Assembly: GCA_900770765.1 (NCBI GenBank)
Contig: CAAGLK010000012.1
Location: forward strand, 1-7,456
Length of the DNA stretch: 7,456 bases
Reading direction: 5' to 3'
From: Helicobacteraceae bacterium
GTDB lineage: Bacteria; Campylobacterota; Campylobacteria; Campylobacterales; Helicobacteraceae
Below are positions 1-6,391 of this stretch, one piece after another (the stretch's first letter is position 1; each line of letters starts with the position of its first letter). The notes beneath the pieces were generated by a model. It made no database searches. It worked only from the letters and a program-made list of their open reading frames with translations, and was not told the origin of the DNA. The position numbers and the translations under genes are program-made.

Positions 1-316
1 AGGATTCTAACTCGCTAGATTCATTAAATAACAACTCTAAACTTTCATTATCATCAATTGACAATTCATAAAGCTCTTGCGCATCGTTTAGCGCTCCTCT
101 TGCGGTATTGTATTTTTCAAGCTGTCGCAGGGCGCGCTTTTTTTCTTGCTGTAGCATACCTGCTACTTTAGCATCTTCCCAAAATTCCTTTTGCGATTCT
201 TGTGATTCTATTTTTTTAATTTTTGCTTTTAAAATTTCTGGTTGCAGTATTTTTTCTATATTTTTGCATTTAGTTTCTAGCTCTTTTAAAAGTTCGCTAT
301 AAGTGTAATTATCCAT
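1..316 (-). CDS. prfB: Peptide chain release factor 2, N-terminal part (runs off the left edge)
   Basis: RF2 recognises UGA and UAA stop codons in the ribosomal A site and triggers peptide release. Only the first 105 codons are here. They encode the N-terminal helical domain, starting MDNYTYSELLK and containing KEFWEDAKVAG (residues 43-53), which aligns with the D-x-W-x3-x-A segment of RF2 proteins. The stop-codon-recognition tripeptide and the GGQ motif would lie beyond the window. The ATG at 314-316 is preceded by AAAGG (324-328 on this strand) at a 7-base spacing, so the start is secure. The frame is open through the point (about codon 25) where E. coli prfB carries its autoregulatory TGA frameshift site, so that control is absent here. 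pyrB ends 44 bases upstream on the same strand, suggesting co-transcription, although a weak TATAAA (340-345) could be a separate -10. Confidence 0.9.
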   Translation of the reverse strand, partial: MDNYTYSELLKELETKCKNIEKILQPEILKAKIKKIESQESQKEFWEDAKVAGMLQQEKKRALRQLEKYNTARGALNDAQELYELSIDDNESLELLFNESSELES

Positions 317-360
317 TGATTTACCTTTAAAAACTTAATTTTATAATGTTTTAATAATGG

Positions 361-1278
361 TTAAAAATAAGGGAAATTTTTAGGAATCTTGTTTTTTTCT
401 AAAATTAGCGTCTGCAAAACCGCCATACGAATCGCTACGCCGTGTGTTACTTGCTCTAGCACTTTACATCTTGAGTCTTTTAGCATTTCATCGCTTATAT
501 CAATGTTTCTATGCACAGGACCTGGGTGAAGTAAAATAATATTTCTATTTCCAAAGGATTCTTTTGTAATGCAATAATCATTTGCATAATCTCTAAGGCT
601 TGAATAAATTGGGAAGTCATGCCGCTCTGTTTGCGTCCTTAGGCTCATTACAGCGGATACTTCATCTATTACTTCGCTTAAATATGTGGCTACTCTTAAA
701 TTTGTCTTAGGTATAAAATGCGGTGGTCCTACTAAAATTACTTCCATTCCAAAGCGGCTTAGAAGCTCAATATTGCTATTTGCTACGCGTGAATTTCTTA
801 TATCGCCTACGATTGCAATTTTTTTACCTTCAACATTACCTAAAGATTTTTTTAAGGTTAGTAAATCTAAAAGCGCTTGCGTAGGGTGAGCATGCGCCCC
901 ATCGCCGCCATTTACGATGGAGCAAGTTACATATTTTGCTAAAATATTTGGCACTCCTGAGCTTTTATGTCGCATTACAATCGCACTTGGCTGCATAGCA
1001 TTAAGATTTGCCGCAGTATCATATAGCGTCTCGCCCTTACTTGTAGAACTTCTGCTAACATCTAGTCTAACTACACTAGCACCAAGCCTTTTTGCCGCTA
1101 TTTCAAAGCTAGAGAGAGTGCGTGTGGAATTTTCAAAAAATATTGTAATGATATTGTGTCCGCTTAAAATGTGATTGCTTGCAATTTCGCCATTACTTAA
1201 AAAACTCTGCGCTAAGTCTAGGAGCTGTTCTATTTCTTCTTTATTAAAATCCCTTGTTTCTAGTAAGTGCCTTGCCAT
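361..1278 (-). CDS. pyrB: Aspartate carbamoyltransferase catalytic chain
   Basis: This enzyme condenses carbamoyl phosphate with L-aspartate to N-carbamoyl-L-aspartate, the committed step of pyrimidine synthesis, in the cytoplasm. The 305-residue protein is close to the usual 305-311. The carbamoyl phosphate-binding STRT motif is at 51-54, the SKGE of the mobile loop at 80-83, HPTQ at 131-134, GDIRNSRVANSN at 158-169, the aspartate-site LRTQTER at 213-219 and HPGPVHRN at 251-258. All expected key residues appear present. I start it at the ATG at 1276-1278, because AAGG (1285-1288) lies 6 bases upstream. The in-frame ATG 24 bases further upstream would place that ribosome site inside the gene. 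No regulatory chain (pyrI) is adjacent. The gene is divergent from ugd and probably followed by prfB in one transcript. Confidence 0.97.
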   Translation of the reverse strand: MARHLLETRDFNKEEIEQLLDLAQSFLSNGEIASNHILSGHNIITIFFENSTRTLSSFEIAAKRLGASVVRLDVSRSSTSKGETLYDTAANLNAMQPSAIVMRHKSSGVPNILAKYVTCSIVNGGDGAHAHPTQALLDLLTLKKSLGNVEGKKIAIVGDIRNSRVANSNIELLSRFGMEVILVGPPHFIPKTNLRVATYLSEVIDEVSAVMSLRTQTERHDFPIYSSLRDYANDYCITKESFGNRNIILLHPGPVHRNIDISDEMLKDSRCKVLEQVTHGVAIRMAVLQTLILEKNKIPKNFPYF

Positions 1279-1304
1279 TTTTAACCTTAAAATAAAAATC
1301 AAAT

Positions 1305-1310
1305 ATTATA
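1305..1310 (-). promoter_or_regulatory. Candidate -10 element for pyrB
   Basis: A perfect TATAAT is read on the minus strand, 26 bases upstream of the chosen pyrB ATG. It predicts a transcription start near 1298 and a leader of about 20 bases. I see no good -35 box. Weak -35 conservation is usual for the housekeeping sigma factor in Helicobacter and Campylobacter. The tandem 11-bp repeat at 1322-1343 lies where a -35 contact would fall. Confidence 0.55.
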
Positions 1311-1321
1311 AATTTATTTTG

Positions 1322-1343
1322 CTTTAAGTTGCCTTTAAGTTGC
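1322..1343. repeat. Tandem 11-bp direct repeat next to the pyrB promoter
   Basis: CTTTAAGTTGC occurs twice, head to tail with no gap (1322-1332 and 1333-1343), just upstream of the pyrB -10. Two sites one helical turn apart could bind a regulator on one face of the DNA, or the repeat may be a simple slippage duplication. A related word, GCTTTTAAG (1676-1684), and its near-inverse CTTAAAGC (1655-1662) lie just upstream of the ugd promoter. Confidence 0.6.
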
Positions 1344-1403
1344 GATTTTAAAGTGTGTTTAAAAATATTTTTTTAGGATTCTTAGAGATTGTTGGAATCT
1401 TTT

Positions 1404-1517
1404 TTTTGTCATTGTGAGTGAAGTGGAAGCGTAACGAAGCAATCTAACGCTTTGTGTTTTTAAAAAAGGTTTTTTAGATTGCCACGCCTTGCTATCGCAA
1501 GTCTCGCAATGACAAAA
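1404..1517. repeat. 114-bp imperfect inverted-repeat element (MITE- or REP-like)
   Basis: The two ends are equal-length arms of about 44 bases that align without gaps when one is reverse-complemented. The outer parts, TTTTGTCATTGTGAG (from 1404) and CTCGCAATGACAAAA (to 1517), match at 14 of 15. The inner parts, GCAATCTAA and its complement, match at 9 of 9. The middle of each arm has diverged. The centre is AT-rich and non-coding. The element sits between two divergent promoters and codes for no protein I can support. It belongs to the GTCATTGCGAG repeat family seen again at 6417-6668 and 6996-7219. Whether it moves, folds in RNA or is inert cannot be told from one copy. Confidence 0.8.
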
Positions 1518-1531
1518 GTGGGGATTTTGTA

Positions 1532-1598
1532 GGATTCTTGCGAACACTCGCAATGACGGAGTGTAGATTTTTGCGTGTTTCTCGCAATGACGGAGTGG
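1532..1598. repeat. Two short hairpin repeat units with GGATTCTTGCG / CTCGCAATGACGG ends
   Basis: Unit 1 (1532-1560) has the stem TTGCG (1538-1542) and CGCAA (1549-1553) around a 6-base loop, followed by TGACGGAGTG. Unit 2 (1565-1598) has the same stem (1571-1575 and 1583-1587), a 7-base loop of different sequence and the same tail. They match the pair at 7152-7219. A further partial unit, TGGAATCCTTGCGT, starts at 1612. They directly follow the 114-bp element and appear to be half-elements of the same family. Confidence 0.75.
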
Positions 1599-1695
1599 AA
1601 AGTGTTTTGGGTGGAATCCTTGCGTAGTGATTTGTAAAATAAAGTCGCAAAATCCTTAAAGCATAGTGCCAAATTGCTTTTAAGTTTGTGTTTGC

Positions 1696-1701
1696 TAAAA
1701 T
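1696..1701 (+). promoter_or_regulatory. Candidate extended -10 promoter of the ugd-cmoA operon
   Basis: TGC followed by TAAAAT (1693-1701) fits an extended -10 of the TGnTATAAT type with one mismatch. It predicts a start near 1708 and a leader of about 20 bases before the ugd ATG at 1729. The upstream stretch is T-rich without a clear -35, as expected for this group. The repeat elements end about 100 bases upstream, so they may not touch this promoter. Confidence 0.5.
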
Positions 1702-1728
1702 TTGCCCTTATTTTTCTTAAGGATTCTT

Positions 1729-3057
1729 ATGCGGCTTGTTGTTGTTGGTGTGGGTTATGTGGGGTTGGTTAGCGGCGTGTGCTTTGCGGATATGGGGAAT
1801 AAAGTTATTTGTGTGGATATTGATGAGGATAAAATTAATAAGCTTAAAAAAGGTGAGATTCCCATTTTTGAGCCAGGCTTAGAATCCCTTGTTTTAAAAA
1901 ATTTCAATAATAAAAACTTAGAATTTAGCACTTCGCTTAAAGATTCTTTAAAAAATGCTGAAGTAGTCTTTATCGCTGTTGGGACGCCAGAAGGAGAGGA
2001 TGGAAGCGCGGATTTATCTTATGTGCTAAATGCGGCAAGTGAAATTGGCAAAAACTTAGACCATCCGCTGCTTGTTGTTAATAAATCCACTGCTCCTGTT
2101 GGAAGCGCGTTTAAGGTTAGAGATACAATAGAAAATGAGCTTAAAAAAAGGGGGGTTACAATTAGCTTTAGTGTAGCATCAAATCCAGAGTTTTTAAAAG
2201 AGGGTAGTGCTATTAGCGACTTTGTGCGGCCTGACCGCATAGTTTTAGGTGTGGATTGTAAAAAAAGTGAGAATATTTTAAGAGAGCTGTATGCACCCTT
2301 TAGCCGAAATCACGACAAAATTATAGTAATGGATATTAAAAGCGCTGAGATGACAAAATATGCTGCAAATGCGATGCTAGCTACAAAAATTAGCTTTATA
2401 AATGAAATAGCTAGAATCTGTGAGGCGGTGGGTGCGGATATTAATGCTGTGCGGCTTGGAATTGGCAGTGATAAGCGCATAGGATATAGCTTTATTTATC
2501 CAGGGTGTGGCTATGGTGGGAGCTGCTTCCCTAAAGATGTTAAGGCGTTAGAGAAAATGGCTAGAGATTGTGGAGTCGCGCCTAGATTAATTTGTGCAAC
2601 CGAGCATGTAAATGCGGAGCAAAAGAGAGTTTTGGTGCAAAAAATAGTGGAGTATTTTGGAGAGGATTTAAGCGAGTTTGAATTTTGCGTATGGGGGCTT
2701 AGCTTTAAACCTGAAACTGATGATATGCGAGAGGCTAGCTCTTTAGTGTTAATATCTGAGCTAAGTGCTAGAGGAGCGGTGGTTAAGGTATATGACCCGC
2801 AAGCTATGGAAGCGGCAAAGACGCATTATTTAAAAGGAATCCCAAATATAATTTATGCAAAAAGCAAATATGACGCCCTTGATAATTGCGATGCTTTAGT
2901 GCTAGTTACCGAGTGGAAGGAGTTTAGAAGCCCTGATTTTTTAGAAATTAAAGAGAGGTTAAAATCGCCACTTATTTTTGATGGGAGAAATCAATATAAT
3001 GCTAAACGCTTAAGTGAGTTAGGCTTTAAATATTTTCAAATTGGAGTTAAGGCTTGA
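1729..3057 (+). CDS. ugd: UDP-glucose 6-dehydrogenase
   Basis: This enzyme oxidises UDP-glucose to UDP-glucuronate with two NAD+, supplying acid sugars for capsule, lipopolysaccharide or glycan synthesis in the cytoplasm. The 442-residue length is usual for the family. The Rossmann nucleotide loop GVGYVG is at 7-12, with D30 ending the second strand. VGTP is at 84-87, STAPVG at 120-125 and NPEFLKEG at 152-159. The catalytic region has K220 and N225 within TKISFINE, and the nucleophile C266 lies in GYGGSCFPKD (261-270). The C-terminal domain has FKPETDDMREA (327-337) and DGRN (418-421). I start it at ATG 1729 behind AAGGA (1719-1723), because the TTG at 1702 lies upstream of that site. First gene of the operon. 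Its TGA overlaps the next gene's start. Confidence 0.96.
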   Translation: MRLVVVGVGYVGLVSGVCFADMGNKVICVDIDEDKINKLKKGEIPIFEPGLESLVLKNFNNKNLEFSTSLKDSLKNAEVVFIAVGTPEGEDGSADLSYVLNAASEIGKNLDHPLLVVNKSTAPVGSAFKVRDTIENELKKRGVTISFSVASNPEFLKEGSAISDFVRPDRIVLGVDCKKSENILRELYAPFSRNHDKIIVMDIKSAEMTKYAANAMLATKISFINEIARICEAVGADINAVRLGIGSDKRIGYSFIYPGCGYGGSCFPKDVKALEKMARDCGVAPRLICATEHVNAEQKRVLVQKIVEYFGEDLSEFEFCVWGLSFKPETDDMREASSLVLISELSARGAVVKVYDPQAMEAAKTHYLKGIPNIIYAKSKYDALDNCDALVLVTEWKEFRSPDFLEIKERLKSPLIFDGRNQYNAKRLSELGFKYFQIGVKA

Positions 3058-3557
3058 GTAGAATCCTAATTTTAGCTTTATTTTTATTTAGCGGCTGTGC
3101 TAGCTTAAAAGATTCTTTTATCCCTTCAAAGCCGCAAGAGGCCTATATTCAAGCTACTAGAAAAACTGAGATTCTAAAAGAAGATACGGTAGAGTTTGTG
3201 CTAATTATTACGCATTTAAATAGCTTTAGTAGCGAGTATTTAAGAGAAAATGGAGAGGTGTTTTTTGTGGATATTTATTCAAATTCTAAGGGCGATTTTT
3301 TCTCTTCTTATAAACTCTCTTTAAATAGCGGTGATAAGCCGCTAAAAATTACAAAGCTAAAAAAAGAAGAGCTAAGCGGGCAAATGCTAGAGAATGCGAC
3401 AAGCTGGGGCGAGTATTACATTGTAGAGTTTCCGCCGCAAGAGAGAAGGATACAAAATGCTTTGCAAATTATTTTAAGCGATTTTAGCGGAAGCGAAATT
3501 GGCTTTTTAAACTTTGGCTTTAAACCTTTAAGCAAACAAGATTTAAGAAGTAGATAG
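3054..3557 (+). CDS. Small predicted lipoprotein of unknown function
   Basis: The 167-residue protein has a very short signal peptide: M-S-R, a hydrophobic run ILILALFLF, then S-G-C with the lipidated cysteine expected at 15. The -3 residue is Phe rather than the usual Leu, so the lipobox is slightly weak. The mature part is charged and soluble, with no motif I recognise and no further membrane segment. It is probably anchored in the envelope. The start is TTG at 3054-3056, overlapping the ugd stop (TTGA), with GGAG (3043-3046) 7 bases upstream. No other in-frame start fits. It lies directly before tlyA, in the same position as the hypothetical gene HP1085 in H. pylori as I recall it, and is probably its orthologue. 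The tlyA ATG follows its stop codon directly. Confidence 0.85.
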   Translation: MSRILILALFLFSGCASLKDSFIPSKPQEAYIQATRKTEILKEDTVEFVLIITHLNSFSSEYLRENGEVFFVDIYSNSKGDFFSSYKLSLNSGDKPLKITKLKKEELSGQMLENATSWGEYYIVEFPPQERRIQNALQIILSDFSGSEIGFLNFGFKPLSKQDLRSR

Positions 3558-4286
3558 ATGGAATCCTTGCGTCTTGATGTCGCTTGTGTGAAGCTAGGAT
3601 TGGTGGAATCTAGGAATAAAGCCGCAGAATTAATAGCAAAAAATAAAGTTTGCATAAATGGCGTTGTGTGTGATAAAGCGGCTTTTAAGGTTAGTGTGCA
3701 AGATAATATTTTTTTATTAGAATCTAGCTTTTTTGTAAGTAGAGCGGCAGAAAAATTACAAGGCTTTTTAGAGCAGAATCCTAAAATTATAGATTTGATT
3801 AAGGATAAAGACGCGCTTGATATTGGCGCAAGTGCGGGCGGCTTTAGCCAAGTGTTATTACAAAATGGCGCTAAAAGTGTGGTGTGTGTGGATGTAGGAA
3901 GCGGGCAGTTGCATAAAACACTAAGGCAGGATTGTAGGGTGGAAGTGTGTGAAAATACCGATATTAGGGAGTTTGCAAAAAGTGGGGCTAAGTTTAAAAT
4001 AGTCGTGTGCGATGTGTCTTTTATAGCACTAAAGGATATTTTAGATTCCATTAAATGCGTAAGTGTGGGGCTTTTAATCTTACTTTTTAAACCGCAATTT
4101 GAAGTTGGAATCTTTGCTAAGCGAAATAAAAAGGGCGTTGTGAAAGATTCTAATAAAATTAAAGAATCCTTAGAAAATGCTAAAGAAATGCTTAAAAATG
4201 ATTTTAGGATTCTATGCGTGGCGGAATCTTTAGTGAAAGGAAAGTGCGGAAATGCTGAGTTTTTTATCGCTTGTGAGAGATTCTAA
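3558..4286 (+). CDS. tlyA: TlyA, rRNA (cytidine-2'-O)-methyltransferase
   Basis: TlyA methylates the 2'-oxygen of cytidine at the ribosomal subunit interface (C1920 of 23S rRNA, and C1409 of 16S rRNA in the longer type). It was once annotated as a haemolysin, and its loss gives capreomycin resistance in other species. An S4 RNA-binding domain spans about 4-60, with LRLD at 4-7 and the VESRNKAAELI helix at 16-26. An FtsJ-like Rossmann domain follows, with SAM motif DIGASAGGFSQ at 88-98. The expected K-D-K-E tetrad is visible as K66 (in SRAAEKL), D152 (CDVSF), K178 (FKPQFEVG) and E234 (NAEFF). At 242 residues it fits the short type I form known from Campylobacter, which acts on 23S only. The ATG directly abuts the preceding TAG and has no strong ribosome site, so translational coupling is likely. 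Confidence 0.96.
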   Translation: MESLRLDVACVKLGLVESRNKAAELIAKNKVCINGVVCDKAAFKVSVQDNIFLLESSFFVSRAAEKLQGFLEQNPKIIDLIKDKDALDIGASAGGFSQVLLQNGAKSVVCVDVGSGQLHKTLRQDCRVEVCENTDIREFAKSGAKFKIVVCDVSFIALKDILDSIKCVSVGLLILLFKPQFEVGIFAKRNKKGVVKDSNKIKESLENAKEMLKNDFRILCVAESLVKGKCGNAEFFIACERF

Positions 4287-5133
4287 GAGGGCAAAAAGCA
4301 TTACAAGTTTAGCCATTGGCAAGTTTGATGGTATGCATATTGCGCATTTTGCTTTATTTAAAGAGCTTGATAAAAATGGCGGAATCTTATGTGTAGAGAG
4401 TGATAATGGCGGACTTTTACCTAAAAAATATAGAGATTTTTATGTAAAATATCCCATTTTTCATCTTAATTTAGAAATTATAAGGCATAAGGACGCTAAG
4501 GAATTTGTGGCGTTTTTAAAAAGTGTGTTGCCAAATTTAGAAAAAATTGTCGTAGGATATGACTTTCGCTTTGGTAAAGATAGGCTTTATTATCCTTTTG
4601 ATTTGCAAAAATATTTTAGCGGAGAGGTCGTGGTGGTTAGCGAAGTGTCGCATAAGAAGCTATCTGTGCATAGTGGGCTAATTAGAGAGCTTTTAATTAA
4701 TGGAAACTTAAAAAGGGCGAATCAACTTCTAGGGCGACCTTATGAAATTAGAGGGCAAATCGTGCGTGGGCAGGGCATTGGCGAAAAGGAGCTTGTGGCG
4801 ACTATTAATTTAGAAAATGATGGGTTTTTGCTACCAAAAGAGGGCGTTTATGCTGGCTTTGTGCAGCTTGGAGCGCAAAGTAGTGCCAAAAAATATAAGG
4901 CGGTAATTTTTATAGGAAATAGGGTTAGCACGGATAAATCCTTTGCCATTGAAGCGCATTTGCTTGGAATCTCGCTAAAAGTTAGCGAAAAGGAAGCTGG
5001 CTTTTATTTTATAAAAAGAATCCGTGATAATGATTATTTCCCAAAATTAGAGCTACTAAAGGAGCAGATTTTAAAAGATATTAAAAAAGCACAAGTGATT
5101 TTAGAAAAATATTTAGCGGAATCTAGGGTGTAA
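4252..5133 (+). CDS. ribF: Bifunctional riboflavin kinase / FAD synthetase
   Basis: RibF phosphorylates riboflavin to FMN and adenylylates FMN to FAD. The 293-residue protein has both modules. The N-terminal nucleotidyltransferase has GKFDGMHIAH (23-32), YDFRFGKDR (103-111), SGLIRELL (141-148) and LGRPY (160-164). The C-terminal kinase has RGQGIG (172-177), PKEGVY (195-200), the acidic residue E234 in the IEAHLL segment, and a helical tail from about 260. The kinase motif that is usually PTAN reads ATIN (183-186), which keeps the Thr and Asn but loses the Pro. The gene starts inside tlyA, overlapping it by 35 bases. AAAGGA (4236-4241) lies 10 bases before the ATG. No FMN-riboswitch-like leader is possible at this position. 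Its stop lies 1 base from the next start. Confidence 0.95.
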   Translation: MLSFLSLVRDSKRAKSITSLAIGKFDGMHIAHFALFKELDKNGGILCVESDNGGLLPKKYRDFYVKYPIFHLNLEIIRHKDAKEFVAFLKSVLPNLEKIVVGYDFRFGKDRLYYPFDLQKYFSGEVVVVSEVSHKKLSVHSGLIRELLINGNLKRANQLLGRPYEIRGQIVRGQGIGEKELVATINLENDGFLLPKEGVYAGFVQLGAQSSAKKYKAVIFIGNRVSTDKSFAIEAHLLGISLKVSEKEAGFYFIKRIRDNDYFPKLELLKEQILKDIKKAQVILEKYLAESRV

Positions 5134-5134
5134 A

Positions 5135-5839
5135 ATGGATAAGGTTTTTAAAAAAGAGCCAAAAAAGCAGTTTGAATTTGATGAAATTGTAGCTAGTGTG
5201 TTTGATGATATGGTAAATCGTAGTATCCCGCATTATGCGGAGGTTTTAAGCATTTGTGCGGACTTTGCTTTAATGCACTTAAAAGAGGATTCCACGCTTT
5301 TAGACCTTGGGACCTCAACAGGGGCTATGCTAATTGAAATTGCAAAAAGGGCTAAGATTCCATTAAATTTATATGGCATTGATAATGCGGCTTCAATGCT
5401 ACAAAAAGCACAAAATAAACTAAGCGCTTATGGGATGAGTGCAAGGCTAATTTGTGGAGATATTTTAGAGGTGGAATTTCCTAAAAGCGACTGCGTAGTG
5501 GCAAATTATACGCTTCAATTTGTGCGGCCTCTTTTAAGAGAAGGGCTGGTTACAAAAATTTATGATAGCTTAAATAAAGGCGGAATCTTTTTATTATCAG
5601 AAAAGGTAATTTCAGGGCATAAGGAGCTTGATTTTAAGATGATTCAGTATTATTTAGCTTACAAAAAAGCACAAGGCTATAGCGACTTTGAAATCGCAAA
5701 AAAACGCGAGGTGCTAGAAAATGTGCTTATACCATTTAGCTTAAAAGAAAATGAAAATCTCTTAAAAAAGGCTGGATTTAGCCATATTGAAACTATTTTT
5801 CGCTGGGTAAATTTCGCCACCATTTTAGCTATTAAATAG
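5135..5839 (+). CDS. cmoA: Carboxy-S-adenosyl-L-methionine synthase
   Basis: CmoA converts SAM and prephenate to carboxy-SAM, which CmoB uses to make 5-carboxymethoxyuridine at tRNA wobble position 34. The 234-residue protein aligns along its length with E. coli CmoA as I recall it. FDEIVASVFDDMVNRSIPHY (15-34) matches the N-terminal signature. The SAM-binding loop is DLGTSTGA (57-64), followed by GIDNAASML (81-89), NYTLQFVRP (124-132) and LSEK (154-157). The GYSDFEIAKKREVLENV segment (181-197) has R191 at the place of the carboxy-SAM-binding Arg199 of E. coli. The C-terminus has FRWVNFATILAIK. AGGG (5125-5128) lies 6 bases before the ATG. It is the last gene of the operon. No cmoB is present in the window. 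Confidence 0.95.
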   Translation: MDKVFKKEPKKQFEFDEIVASVFDDMVNRSIPHYAEVLSICADFALMHLKEDSTLLDLGTSTGAMLIEIAKRAKIPLNLYGIDNAASMLQKAQNKLSAYGMSARLICGDILEVEFPKSDCVVANYTLQFVRPLLREGLVTKIYDSLNKGGIFLLSEKVISGHKELDFKMIQYYLAYKKAQGYSDFEIAKKREVLENVLIPFSLKENENLLKKAGFSHIETIFRWVNFATILAIK

Positions 5840-5931
5840 CTAGAATCTTTGAAAAGCGTTAAAGTTTGCTTAAAAATGTAAGACTTATAAAATAAACTAG
5901 GATTCTTATAAATAGTTAGAATCCTTGAAAA
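5833..5931. repeat. 23-bp direct repeat covering the cmoA stop codon and a site 76 bases on
   Basis: Positions 5833-5855, which include the cmoA TAG, and 5909-5931 agree at 21 of 23 bases (TAAATAG, then TAGAATC, then TTGAAAA). The flanking sequence does not match, so this is not a longer gene duplication. The second copy forms the right arm of the inverted repeat at 5899-5925. Confidence 0.7.
5899..5925 (+). terminator. Weak hairpin after cmoA, possible operon end
   Basis: AGGATTCT (5899-5906) and AGAATCCT (5918-5925) form a perfect 8-bp stem around an 11-base loop. The sequence beyond is TGAAAAATAAAACTTC and then a T6 run about 16 bases downstream, so this is not a textbook intrinsic terminator. 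The arm is also the short word that is over-represented throughout the window, so it may have formed by chance. It is nevertheless the best candidate 3' end I can see for the operon. Confidence 0.3.
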
Positions 5932-6253
5932 ATAAAACTTCTTTTTTAATTAAAGAATCTCTCTTAAACAACAATTAAAGCTTACAACAACTATATTTAT
6001 CAATATTCTCTTTATTTATATTCCTTCTTTGTCTTGCTGTTAAAACTTCTTAATTCTTAAATGAAACTTAAAAAATATGGGTTGTTCTTATATTTTTTGG
6101 CACTTTTTTAGGGGGTTGGGAATTTGGGGTTTTAGGAGCTTAAAGGGGCGTTGGATTTTAGTAATTAATGCTAGAGTTTAGCGTGTTTTAGGGCTTTTTA
6201 AAAATATAAAAAGATTCTAGCTTTTAGGATTTTAGGAATTTTTTAAGGTTTAA
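5932..6253. other. AT-rich non-coding spacer
   Basis: There is no supportable gene here. The stretch is AT-rich and holds several weak inverted words: TTCTTT/AAAGAA around 5942-5957, CTTTTT/AAAAAG at 6194-6213 and AAAAG/CTTTT at 6211-6225. A 16-codon frame at 6061-6111 is described under findings. GGCGTTGGATTT (6147-6158) is a short third copy of the start of the 39-bp repeat found at 6392 and 6561. From about 6105 onward the plus strand becomes G-rich (runs of 4-7 G). Confidence 0.5.
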
Positions 6254-6320
6254 GGGGGGGTATGATGCCCACTGCTAGGCTAAAAATTTAAGTCTTAGTT
6301 GGCACTTTTTAATAAAAGTG
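6254..6320 (+). promoter_or_regulatory. G7 tract, -10-like TATGAT and two hairpin-forming segments
   Basis: Seven consecutive G (6254-6260) are followed directly by TATGAT (6261-6266), which resembles a -10 box. Then comes an imperfect stem: TGCCCACT (6266-6273) against AGTTGGCA (6297-6304) pairs at 7 of 8. A perfect 7-bp hairpin, CACTTTT and AAAAGTG with loop TAAT (6303-6320), overlaps it. Together these could be a small transcribed leader or RNA controlled by G-tract length. No convincing gene follows, so the role is unproven. Confidence 0.3.
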
Positions 6321-6391
6321 TTTAAAAGGCTTGTGGAAACTTGCTTTTTGCTTTGCTTTGTCGCCTCTTTGTGTGGGGGGATTCTAGTGTG

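Noticed and set aside
1279..1302. Upstream ATG extending PyrB by 8 residues
   Set aside because: The extension would begin inside the presumed -10 and leader region and would include the ribosome site of the internal ATG. The extra residues are not family-like.
1359..1672. Two overlapping minus-strand frames (64 and 70 codons) between pyrB and ugd
   Set aside because: Both read through the inverted-repeat element and its half units and resemble the spurious peptides such repeats usually give. Neither has a ribosome site.
3416..4051. Minus-strand frame of 211 codons
   Set aside because: It lies opposite the end of the lipoprotein gene and most of tlyA, both well supported. Its Ser/Leu/Thr-rich sequence is typical of an antisense shadow.
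6096..6110. TTGGCAC word as a sigma-54 promoter (also at 6299-6305)
   Set aside because: The -24-like half is present, but no TTGC element follows at the required spacing in either copy.
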